Shown: one piece after another, positions 18,168 through 26,293 of the stretch
How positions within the stretch are numbered: position 1 is the first letter of the stretch
How the letters are laid out: each line of letters starts with the position of its first letter
Assembly: GCF_900108315.1 (NCBI RefSeq)
Contig: NZ_FNVB01000002.1
Span: forward strand, 62,001-126,000
Length of the DNA stretch: 64,000 nucleotides
Direction: 5' to 3'
Source: Saccharopolyspora kobensis
GTDB taxonomy: Bacteria; Actinomycetota; Actinomycetes; Mycobacteriales; Pseudonocardiaceae
Position numbers and translations under genes: made by a program
Notes under the pieces: generated by a model
Databases searched by the model: none
What the model was told of the DNA's origin: nothing
The model's input: only the letters and a program-made list of their open reading frames with translations

Positions 18168-19945
18168 CGGTCCTGCTCCCGCCATACCTGCCGAACTGGT
18201 TGCCAGAGCTCGCCGAATCCGTCCGGCAGCAGGTCCAGGAGACCCGGATCCGAGGCCATGTCCGCGAGCAATCGGTCCACCCGCCGCAAAGCCGCGTGGT
18301 CCCGTGCGAGCGCGCGCACCAGCCGCTCGAACAGCGGGGTCCGCTCCTCACCAGCGCGGTTTCGCAGCGCACCGCTGTCCCGATCGGTCAGCTCCGCCGC
18401 GAAGAGTTCAGCCGCGGCCTCGTCGCCGAGCAACAGCACCAGCAGCCGCAGCACGTCCTTCTTGCTGCGCAGGAAGTTCGCCAGCAGTTTCCGCTGCCGG
18501 TCGGGCACATCGCCGTGCAGGTCGGCGACCAGGAGACGTCGCCGGGTCACCTTAAGCCCGTTGCGCTCCAGGACGACCTCGACCGCGAGGTATGGCGAGA
18601 TGTCCTGCAGCGTCAGCCTATGCCACGCCAGTTCACCGGCCCAGCTTTTCGCATGCACCTCGAACGGGAGGGGCGCTGGTGCGATTCGCACCGTGCCGAG
18701 CTGCGCAACGGCTGGCAGGTGCAAGCGGAGGTAAAATTCTTCACCGTCGGGCTCGACGTGGAGATCGAGAGGTGCCACGGCCAGGGCGCGCAGCCAGTCC
18801 TCGACTTCCTCTTCCAGCACTTCAGCTGCCGGTTTCGCCGGGTTGATGGAGTCGATCTCGTACGGCAACAGAATGGTGCGCAGGCCGCCCTGCCCACGGC
18901 CTTCGCCGAACAGAGCCGCCGCCCCGCAGGACGCGCTCGGTCCGTTGAGCACGACGTCGAACTCGGCGTTGCCGTTCCACGCCGCCCAGGTCGCGTTCGC
19001 CGAACCCGTGATCACCTTCGCTGAGCCGCCTTTGTCGAGAACCAGGACCTTGGCGTGCAGCCCGGACAGCGACGATTCACCCTGGACGTCATCGTCCTCG
19101 GCTTGGGGCTGCAAAACGTATAGATCGTCGTCGGCGAACGCCTTCGAACCGAGTCGTTCGAAGGTCTCGGCACGAGACACCCAGGTGCATTGCCCGGCGC
19201 GCTGCCGCATCCACGCGACGAACCGGCTGTCCAGGAACGGCGATATGACCACGGCGCGGTCGACGTGGCGGTCCGGCGGCTCGGGCTCGGCACCCAGTCC
19301 CAGGGGAAGCAGATCGCCCGAGCGAAACGGGATAGGCACCTCGAAGGCAACACCGTCGAGGCTGGTCACGAGGTCGTGAACCTGGCCTCGCCGAGCCATC
19401 GGCAGGGGCCGGGCCGCGCACCCGGGAAGTCCGCGCAGGAACTGCCGGAGCGGTTCGGCGCCGATCGAGGCGTGCCCGTCCTGGTCCGCCTGGTCGAGCT
19501 TGACCACCGTGTCCCAGCTCCGGTCCGCGGTGAGGTTCCGGCTCAGACACACCACCCGGTGCCGCGCCTGCCCGTCGGCGGCCCGGAACCGCAGCGCCCA
19601 GAGCTTCGGGTGGAACAGGTACCCGGCAGCAGGAGCAGTGACTCCGTGCGCCACGTCTTCGAGGTGGGCGAACACCGACCGGTAAGCCGAGGGAACCGCC
19701 AATTCCCCCGCCTGGAAGAAGACCGTCGTGTGTTCCGCGTGCCGGCGCAAAGCGTGCAGCAACGTCACCGGGTCGGTCAACCCATCCGCCGCGTTCGTCG
19801 TGTCGTGCAGCGCAAACGACAGCGGCGCCGTCAACAGCGAGGTGAGGTCGAGGCTGTAGGTGGTTCCGACGGCGACGTCGACCACGTGCCCGGGCGGGGG
19901 TCGGAGTGCGTCACCCAGCAGGTGACGGGAGTCGGGGGCGAGCAT
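18164..19945 (-). CDS. Phospholipase D-family (HKD) protein, probable nuclease of the defence operon
   Basis: 593 residues. Two HKD-type motifs are visible: F-H-P-K-L-W near 130, followed by V-V-C-L-S-R-N-L-T; and S-G-L-H-A-K-V-L-V-L-D near 300, followed by V-I-T-G-S-A-N-A-T. The second is a complete HxKx4D...GSxN. The first lacks the Asp and may be degenerate. PLD nucleases use paired His residues to cut phosphodiester bonds, and the DISARM protein DrmC belongs to this family. The ATG directly abuts the TGA of the DUF6361 gene, with GGGAGG in place. The C-terminal 200 residues are helical with no known domain. Confidence 0.82.
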   Translation of the reverse strand: MLAPDSRHLLGDALRPPPGHVVDVAVGTTYSLDLTSLLTAPLSFALHDTTNAADGLTDPVTLLHALRRHAEHTTVFFQAGELAVPSAYRSVFAHLEDVAHGVTAPAAGYLFHPKLWALRFRAADGQARHRVVCLSRNLTADRSWDTVVKLDQADQDGHASIGAEPLRQFLRGLPGCAARPLPMARRGQVHDLVTSLDGVAFEVPIPFRSGDLLPLGLGAEPEPPDRHVDRAVVISPFLDSRFVAWMRQRAGQCTWVSRAETFERLGSKAFADDDLYVLQPQAEDDDVQGESSLSGLHAKVLVLDKGGSAKVITGSANATWAAWNGNAEFDVVLNGPSASCGAAALFGEGRGQGGLRTILLPYEIDSINPAKPAAEVLEEEVEDWLRALAVAPLDLHVEPDGEEFYLRLHLPAVAQLGTVRIAPAPLPFEVHAKSWAGELAWHRLTLQDISPYLAVEVVLERNGLKVTRRRLLVADLHGDVPDRQRKLLANFLRSKKDVLRLLVLLLGDEAAAELFAAELTDRDSGALRNRAGEERTPLFERLVRALARDHAALRRVDRLLADMASDPGLLDLLPDGFGELWQPVRQVWREQDR

Positions 19946-21136
19946 TCACCGTCCTCCCGCGGCGTTGAGGTCGTCGAGCCACCTGCTGGCCACTGGCCAG
20001 CGAAAGCTCAGCCGTCCGAGCCCGCTCTCCCCGGACCAGGCGTTCAGCGCGGCTCGGTTGTCGAATCGGGAACGACTGCCCTTGAGCGTCCGTTCGCGGG
20101 CCCGAACGAGCTCGCGAGCCGCCGCACTGCCCGCGAGCGGTCCGCCGGACTCAAGGATGCGGATCCAGCTGCCGAAGAACTGCCGCAGCCCTGGCTTCAC
20201 CCGGCGCCCGCTGGTTTCCGCTATTTCCCAGAGGACGCGGTGGTCCCAACCATCCAGAACGCGTGCGCCGGACAACTCTTGTTCCCATTCATCGAGCAGC
20301 TCGCGGTAGTCGTCCACCAGCGAGGCCTCGTCCTCATCGCTCAGTTTCTCAGCCAGCATCAGGTTGTAGAGGAGCATCGCGCCGTGGAAGGAAACGCTCA
20401 GCCTGCGGGCGTTGTCCACGACATCGCGTATCCCGGACGGAAAACTCGCCAATGCCGGATGTTCCCAGATCATCCCGCCCGATGTGTCCCAGTGCTGGTC
20501 AGCCGCCGCGAGCCAGCCCAGCAGCGAAGTGCCCACGGCCGACTGCAACCGGTCGCGCAGGAAGTCAGCCTCGGCAAGCCGGAGCTCGGTGGAACACGAC
20601 GTCAACCAGTCCTGCGGAGGTCCGGGCAGGTCCGGATGCAAGCCGAAGATCATTCCCCTGGTGCGCCCCGTGCTGTCCTCGACGTCCGACGTCACCCGTC
20701 GCGCCTGCCGGAACCAGTTCTGTGCGCTCATATCGACGGAAACGATCCCGTAGGTGCGCAGCGCGCCCCAGTACAGTTCACTGGGCATCCGCTTCAACCG
20801 CGCTTTGGAATCCCTGCCGATGATGCCGTCCCGGCTACTGGACCCGGTCAGCAACGCGCCGATCGTCTTGATCTCAAGCCGGCGCATCCGCGCCACAGCA
20901 TCCCCGTGCCGCCCCGAATCCACGACCTCGGTCATCGCCCACGGCACGAGCAGCAAATAGCGCAACCTGGTGTGCAGCGTCGATGTCCCGGGAAAGAGCA
21001 GATCAGCGATCGCATCCCGAACCGAACCGATGCCCAGCTCGTCGAGCGTCCCGCTCTCCTTGAACAGCTCGACGACCTGCAACATCCGACGCCGCTGCTC
21101 GTCGTCCACATCCAGCCAGCCGAACGTCGAGCTCAC
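19946..21136 (-). CDS. DUF6361 family protein, defence-associated
   Basis: 396 residues. The N-terminus (FGWLDVDDEQRRRMLQVVEL, then DELGIGSVRDAIADLLFPG and the TLHTRLRYLLLVPW region) matches what I know of DUF6361, a family found next to helicase and PLD genes. No catalytic motif is evident. A conserved region with D-Q-H-W-D-T-S and a helical C-terminus follow. The GTG start overlaps the stop of the RelE-UvrD gene (GTGA), so it is translationally coupled. Its molecular role is unknown; a DNA- or helicase-binding adaptor is a guess. Confidence 0.75.
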   Translation of the reverse strand: MSSTFGWLDVDDEQRRRMLQVVELFKESGTLDELGIGSVRDAIADLLFPGTSTLHTRLRYLLLVPWAMTEVVDSGRHGDAVARMRRLEIKTIGALLTGSSSRDGIIGRDSKARLKRMPSELYWGALRTYGIVSVDMSAQNWFRQARRVTSDVEDSTGRTRGMIFGLHPDLPGPPQDWLTSCSTELRLAEADFLRDRLQSAVGTSLLGWLAAADQHWDTSGGMIWEHPALASFPSGIRDVVDNARRLSVSFHGAMLLYNLMLAEKLSDEDEASLVDDYRELLDEWEQELSGARVLDGWDHRVLWEIAETSGRRVKPGLRQFFGSWIRILESGGPLAGSAAARELVRARERTLKGSRSRFDNRAALNAWSGESGLGRLSFRWPVASRWLDDLNAAGGR

Positions 21137-23274
21137 CGAACGACCTCGGGCAAGAACGGACTCGCCCCACCACTACCACTCCACGACACCACAAGCCGCT
21201 CGCGCGCCCGGGTGCAAGCCACGAACAACAGACACCGCTGCTTGAGCATGTCACTAGCGTGCTGCTGCCCGTCAACCTCCAGCGGCGTAACCTCCTTCGC
21301 GAACGGAACAGCACCAGCCGTCGCGCCCACAACGGCGACGCAGCGGAATTCAAGGCCTTTCATCGCGTGCATCGTTGCCAGACGCACACCGTCAACACCG
21401 TCTCCCGGGCGATCCTTCACGCGAACCGCTGGAATCCCGACGCTCTTCAAACGATCGAAGACCTTGTCCAGCATGAGGTTGAACCGCGCGCACACCGCGA
21501 TCTCGGCAGGCAGCACACCGCTTTGCAGCCACTCCCGAACACGTTCAACCAGTGCCGTGACCTCGGCGTGCTCGCTGTCGTATCCCTGCAACTGCGGGTG
21601 CTTACCGCTGAGCAGGGACCGGTATCCGACGAGCGTATCCGCACCATCGCCCCCGAGATCGTCAACACGAGTATCGCGCAGAACGCCGGTGGCCCAGGTG
21701 AGGATCTCCGCAGTACTCCGGTAGTTGATCCGCAGCCGACTGCTCCGGCCCGTCACAGAAATTCCGAGCGTCCGCAACGAAACCCGCGAATCATAGATGC
21801 GCTGGTGCGGATCACCCGTGATGAACAGGTCATCCGGGCCCTCTTCCACGGCAGCACGCACGACGCGCCACTGTGTGGGATGCAGATCCTGCGCTTCATC
21901 GACAACTACGTGCGCGTACGGATGACCAGTGTTCGCCGCGAGCAGGTCTGCGGCCTGCGCACAAATCAGCAGGTACGTGGTCTTTCCCAAATCACGAAGC
22001 TCTGCCCGGAAGGCCTCAATCGCTTCCCACAGCTGCTTGCGCTGGAAAGTGCGCAGTGCGGTGCCACGTCCACGACGTACGGTGGCGATGTACTGTGCTT
22101 CTGTCTCAATTCCCTGAGCGAGCACGACGTGCCTGAACTCCTGCTCCAGGAACTGTTCAGTCCACGGCAGCCCCAGCCGCCGCTGGACCTTGCGCCAGAG
22201 CTGCCGCTCGTCGAGATCACCGATCGGATTCGGCGTTCTCCCCGTGTGCTCCCGCAGGACCCGGTTGGCGAAAGCATCCACCGTGGTGACATCAACCCGG
22301 CTGAGCTGGGCATCGTCGTCGAGCAACAACGCCAGATTCTCACGCAACATCCCGGCGAGGGCGTTCGTGTAAGTCGTGAGCAGCACTCGCGCGTCTGGTG
22401 ACCGGGACAGCAGGTGTTTCACCCGGTGCAGGGCGACCACTGTCTTCCCCGTCCCTGGACCTCCAGTGACCTGGGCAGGGCCGTTGTATGACGCGCGATA
22501 CGCGACCCGACGCTGCGAACGGTGCAGGAACACCCGCCATGCTGCGAACGGCTTGTCCAGAATGTCGGCGAGTTCGTCGGCACCGGTCACCAAGGTGATC
22601 CGGCTGCTGGAGTTGGAAATGGCGGTAGCGAGGGTGCCGCTGCCCGGTTCAGGCACGACTGGCCGCCGCATCGTGACCAGGTCGTGGTAGACATCCTCCG
22701 GGGAGAATCCCTCAGCGAGGAATTGCAGGACCTCGAACTGGTCCTCGGGCAAGAAGTTCCCGAAGGCCTCCAGCTGCGCCTTCTCGGTGATCGCACGTGC
22801 GGCACGCAGGACCTGATCATCGATCCCAAGCCCGCGGAGCACCGTATCGGAATGCTTCTCGAAGAGCAGGGTCGGCGCGCTTGCGGCATTTTCCTCAAGC
22901 GGAGGCGTAAGCTGCTCGATCGCTTGGATGTCACGCACTTCCACCGCGTGGGTGGCCGTGTTGATCGTGTACACCTGCTTAGCCGCCCAGGTATATGCAT
23001 CGTCGTGCGGGACGACCCTGACCAGCAGGAAAACGTCGCTACCATCATCCGGCGCGAGCACCACACCACGCCAGAAGTTGTCGATCCGGATGGACCTCAA
23101 CCGCGGGTCACGCGCGTTGTTGACCGACTCCAGATGCAGGCCCTTGTCCGCGTAGAGGTCGGCGATCGAGAGTTGCCGGAACTTCTCGATGGCCTTTTCC
23201 ACCTGCGTTCGCACCTTCTTCTCCAGTCCCGCGTAGCTTTCGAGGAAGCTCTGGGCGAAGGCGAGTTGCGGCAT
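21133..23274 (-). CDS. RelE/ParE-like domain fused to UvrD/Rep-family helicase
   Basis: 713 residues. Residues 1-120 look like a RelE/ParE toxin fold: an N-terminal helix pair, then LHLESVNNARDPRLRSIRID, F-W-R-G-V-V-L and a strand ending in L-L-V-R-V-V-P-H-D-D-A-Y. A UvrD-type superfamily 1 helicase follows, with Walker A GGPGTGKT (271-278), V-V-V-D-E-A-Q-D (about 456-463), GDPHQRIYD, INYRST and V-A-C-T-R-A-R-E. The ATG follows AAAGGG; the gap to McrC is 11 bases. Such fusions occur in other genomes; whether the toxin-like part cuts RNA or only binds is unclear. Likely unwinds DNA during interference. Confidence 0.85.
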   Translation of the reverse strand: MPQLAFAQSFLESYAGLEKKVRTQVEKAIEKFRQLSIADLYADKGLHLESVNNARDPRLRSIRIDNFWRGVVLAPDDGSDVFLLVRVVPHDDAYTWAAKQVYTINTATHAVEVRDIQAIEQLTPPLEENAASAPTLLFEKHSDTVLRGLGIDDQVLRAARAITEKAQLEAFGNFLPEDQFEVLQFLAEGFSPEDVYHDLVTMRRPVVPEPGSGTLATAISNSSSRITLVTGADELADILDKPFAAWRVFLHRSQRRVAYRASYNGPAQVTGGPGTGKTVVALHRVKHLLSRSPDARVLLTTYTNALAGMLRENLALLLDDDAQLSRVDVTTVDAFANRVLREHTGRTPNPIGDLDERQLWRKVQRRLGLPWTEQFLEQEFRHVVLAQGIETEAQYIATVRRGRGTALRTFQRKQLWEAIEAFRAELRDLGKTTYLLICAQAADLLAANTGHPYAHVVVDEAQDLHPTQWRVVRAAVEEGPDDLFITGDPHQRIYDSRVSLRTLGISVTGRSSRLRINYRSTAEILTWATGVLRDTRVDDLGGDGADTLVGYRSLLSGKHPQLQGYDSEHAEVTALVERVREWLQSGVLPAEIAVCARFNLMLDKVFDRLKSVGIPAVRVKDRPGDGVDGVRLATMHAMKGLEFRCVAVVGATAGAVPFAKEVTPLEVDGQQHASDMLKQRCLLFVACTRARERLVVSWSGSGGASPFLPEVVR

Positions 23275-23285
23275 ACTGCACCCTT

Positions 23286-24479
23286 TCAGCTGCTGACGAG
23301 TCGTTGGGCCACGGTCCGAATATCGGCCAGCACTCCGGCCGACGGCTGATCGAGGTCAACGGCATGCTGATGCAGGACGGTACCCGCATAACGAACTCGG
23401 TGGGCCCCGTGCGGAGCATTGCCCTTGGCGTAGACGAGGTGACCCTCCGGCAGGTTCAGCGCCGTGCAGTACGCGAGCATCTGGTAAAGATCCGCGTCAG
23501 GAAACCCGTCGGGCCGCTGGGCCTTGTACTTGGCGTCAACGACCGCCAGCGGAGTGCCGTCGGCCTCGTAGTGGACGAAGTCGGGAACCATCCGGATCGC
23601 GTTCCGGTCGTCCAGATGGTGACTTGCCTGCAGGACCGAATACCCGCCGGACTGGCCAAGCGCATCGCGAAGCGCGACGGTGATGAAGTCCTCGAAGACC
23701 TTCGCGAGGTTGAACAGAAAGCCGTGCACCGTGACCTCACCTGGTCGGTGCTCGACAGACTCACCGCGGAGCACAAGCTCGGCGACACGCAGCGCATCGT
23801 GGTAGCGCACGTTGAGGCGGTTGGGGCGCCAAGCCGGCAACGGATGCCCATGGGGAACCGGAGTGACGTCGGCGAGCCGGAGCTTCAGTCGGGCCAGCCT
23901 CGTGCGCACATCGCCAGGAATCCCATCCGGGAGTCGTAGCAAAACCTCGCATGCGCTGCGGATCAGGCGGTTTTCGGCAACGTCGGTGGTGTACTCGTCG
24001 TGCGTGATCTCCAGCGGCACGAGCAGGCCGTGATGCCGGCGGACCTGCTCCGAGAACCGGATACGGCCACGCATGACCTGGGCGGTCTCCTCAACTTCAC
24101 GGTATCCCTTGAGCAAGCCTTGCTGAAGCGCCTGTTCGGCGTGGAGCGCGAAAACGCGGGCGAATACCGGGAGCAGGTCAGGTTCGTCGTCGACCTGAAC
24201 CTGGTCGTCGCGCCATCCGTTGAAGCTGCGGCTGTAGCCAAGGAGGAACATCAAGCGGTTGATCGGAACCTTCGGCGAGACCCGAACGGTGATCGTCTCG
24301 CCGCCTGCGACACGGACTGCTGCAACACCGACGACATTCTTCGCCCGGACTCTCCACCATCCAGCTGAGCCCAGATCAGGCGTCGCCTCAACCACTCCCG
24401 AGCCAGCGAGGGCACGCCCGGCAGAATCGCCGAGCGGTAACGAGAGCGGCACGTTCTCGACCAGCTCGATATCGGTCAT
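23286..24479 (-). CDS. mcrC: McrC-like nuclease subunit of a modification-dependent restriction complex
   Basis: 397 residues. The N-terminal beta-rich domain contains V-G-V-A-A-V-R-V-A-G-G and V-S-P-K-V-P-I-N-R-L-M-F-L-L-G-Y, typical of McrC. The C-terminal PD-(D/E)xK nuclease shows M-V-P-D-F-V-H-Y, then L-A-V-V-D-A-K-Y-K (catalytic Asp and D-A-K) near 300-325, followed by D-L-Y-Q-M-L-A-Y. McrC partners the McrB motor and cuts DNA. The start ATG overlaps the mcrB stop by four bases, so the two subunits are made together. Confidence 0.9.
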   Translation of the reverse strand: MTDIELVENVPLSLPLGDSAGRALAGSGVVEATPDLGSAGWWRVRAKNVVGVAAVRVAGGETITVRVSPKVPINRLMFLLGYSRSFNGWRDDQVQVDDEPDLLPVFARVFALHAEQALQQGLLKGYREVEETAQVMRGRIRFSEQVRRHHGLLVPLEITHDEYTTDVAENRLIRSACEVLLRLPDGIPGDVRTRLARLKLRLADVTPVPHGHPLPAWRPNRLNVRYHDALRVAELVLRGESVEHRPGEVTVHGFLFNLAKVFEDFITVALRDALGQSGGYSVLQASHHLDDRNAIRMVPDFVHYEADGTPLAVVDAKYKAQRPDGFPDADLYQMLAYCTALNLPEGHLVYAKGNAPHGAHRVRYAGTVLHQHAVDLDQPSAGVLADIRTVAQRLVSS

Positions 24480-26293
24480 GCGCCATCAGGAGCAAAGGAC
24501 TTACGCAACGCTGGCAGGCCGTAGCGCTGTTCGACGTTCAACCCCTCGCCGTAGTGGTGCTCCTCCAACAGTGGCAGGATCTTCGTGCGCCAAGTTCGTT
24601 CGAGACCGCCTTCTCGGTAGACACCTTTCTTCATCAGGTATGAAGGCCCCACCTGGAAGTCAGGGTCACCGATGCGGGCGTTGAGCGCATCCAGCAGCTC
24701 GGCCGGCTCGGAAGCATGCCCTTCCTGCTTCAGCCACCGGCGCAGCAGTCCGCACGTCGGCTCGATGCGCGGGGACAGCTCGACAAATGAGAAGCGCCGA
24801 CGCATCGCAGCGTCCACTAGCGCGATAGAACGGTCCGCGGTGTTCATGGTCCCGATGATGAACAGGTTGGGCGGTAGCGCGAAGTCGTCACCGGAGTAGG
24901 TCAGCCGGACCGACTTGTTGCGGTACTCCAGCAGGAAGTACAACTCGCCGAAGACCTTCGCCAGGTTGGCCCGGTTGATCTCGTCGATGACGAGGAAGTG
25001 CGGGATGTGCCGGTTGCCCTCTCGGGTGGCGAGGTCGGTGATCTCGCGCATTGGGCCATCGGTGATCCGGAAGGCGACCTCGCGAGTCTCCTTGTCTTCC
25101 TGCGGCCGGAAGCCTTCGAAGAAGTCCTCATAGGAGTACGACGGGTGGAACTGCACGAGCTTGACTTGTTCCGGCCCACCACCGAGGAACTCGGCGGTCT
25201 TCATGGCCAGGTAGGTCTTGCCGGTACCGGGCGGTCCGTAGAACACGATCTGCCGGTCATCCCACAGCAGATCGCGGACCTCCTGCAACCAGGCGGTGTC
25301 ATGCACCAGCAGCTCATCGGCGAGCTCGTCGGTGGGCTTGGGAAGTTCGAGCTCACGACGAGCCAGTGCGGCGATCTCCGCGCTTGACTCCCCTGGCGCT
25401 TCCTCGCTTTCCGTTTCCAGTTCTTCACTGCTCCGGCCGAGCCCAGCGACCAACCCTTCAACGGACGTCAGATCGACGACGTCGTACTGGAGGGACAGCT
25501 TCTGCTGGAGCTCTTCAGGGAGCTCGTGGTACGGGTAAGCCGCGTCCGACCACTCAACTGCCCGACGCAGGTTGGAGCGGTTGCCTTCCGACTGGACCCG
25601 CTGCACCTCACCAGTGATCTCGCCGACGTACAGATCGCCGTTGGAGATCGTGCAGACCGTATCGCCCGGCTTCATCTTGGACAGGAAGAAGTGCAGCGAG
25701 TCAACAAGGCGAACCTGCTGACTGTAGGTGAGTATGCCCTCGTAGTCCTTTTCCACCGCTGCGCGCAGGTTCTCCTTGCTGATGCCCTGTTGAACGTCAT
25801 CGCGCAAGTGCCCAGCAGGCAGGCTCGCTACACCTTCGGGCAACCACAAATGCTGAACGAGGTCCAGCCCGGTGACGTTGGAACCGCGGATCAACCAGGC
25901 CCGGTTCGGGCCCCACCAGGTGGATTCCAGGAAATCGGCCAGCGGACGACCGTCCGCAGACTTCCATTCGACATACCCGTTGGTCGAGCGCCCAAGCAGC
26001 ACCGAAGCAGCTGCCGACGGCGAGTTGCAGGTGATCTCCTCAGCTGCCTCCAGATACCCGGGATACCTGGAGGACTCGACAAGCAGGCCATCATCGATGA
26101 ACTGCTCCCGCAACCGGTTCGTCGACTGCTTGCGCACGGGGAAGGACGGCACGACGCCCGAACGCGCCGGAGCCCCAACGAGAATTCGGAACTGCTGGCT
26201 CCCGTTCGTACCCTTCTCCGGCAACAGCTCACCACGCGCGACTGGCCCGTTCTTCGGCATCCGAAGCTGGAACTCGGGATACTCGGCGGGCAT
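24476..26293 (-). CDS. mcrB: McrB-like AAA+ GTPase/ATPase with DUF4357 and PUA/EVE-like N-terminal region
   Basis: 605 residues. The C-terminal AAA+ motor has Walker A GPPGTGKT (353-360), Walker B F-L-V-I-D-E-I-N-R-A-N and the sensor GTMNTADRSIALVDAAMRRR, the McrB signature. Residues about 57-122 resemble DUF4357 (SPSAAASVLLGRSTNGYVEW). Residues about 205-235 (M-K-P-G-D-T-V, then Y-V-G-E-I-T-G-E-V) look like a PUA/EVE-type domain, the kind that reads modified bases. McrB normally binds methylated or otherwise modified DNA through its N-terminus and drives McrC. ATG and the methylase TGA share one base. Coexistence with two methylases in the same locus is notable. Confidence 0.88.
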   Translation of the reverse strand: MPAEYPEFQLRMPKNGPVARGELLPEKGTNGSQQFRILVGAPARSGVVPSFPVRKQSTNRLREQFIDDGLLVESSRYPGYLEAAEEITCNSPSAAASVLLGRSTNGYVEWKSADGRPLADFLESTWWGPNRAWLIRGSNVTGLDLVQHLWLPEGVASLPAGHLRDDVQQGISKENLRAAVEKDYEGILTYSQQVRLVDSLHFFLSKMKPGDTVCTISNGDLYVGEITGEVQRVQSEGNRSNLRRAVEWSDAAYPYHELPEELQQKLSLQYDVVDLTSVEGLVAGLGRSSEELETESEEAPGESSAEIAALARRELELPKPTDELADELLVHDTAWLQEVRDLLWDDRQIVFYGPPGTGKTYLAMKTAEFLGGGPEQVKLVQFHPSYSYEDFFEGFRPQEDKETREVAFRITDGPMREITDLATREGNRHIPHFLVIDEINRANLAKVFGELYFLLEYRNKSVRLTYSGDDFALPPNLFIIGTMNTADRSIALVDAAMRRRFSFVELSPRIEPTCGLLRRWLKQEGHASEPAELLDALNARIGDPDFQVGPSYLMKKGVYREGGLERTWRTKILPLLEEHHYGEGLNVEQRYGLPALRKSFAPDGA

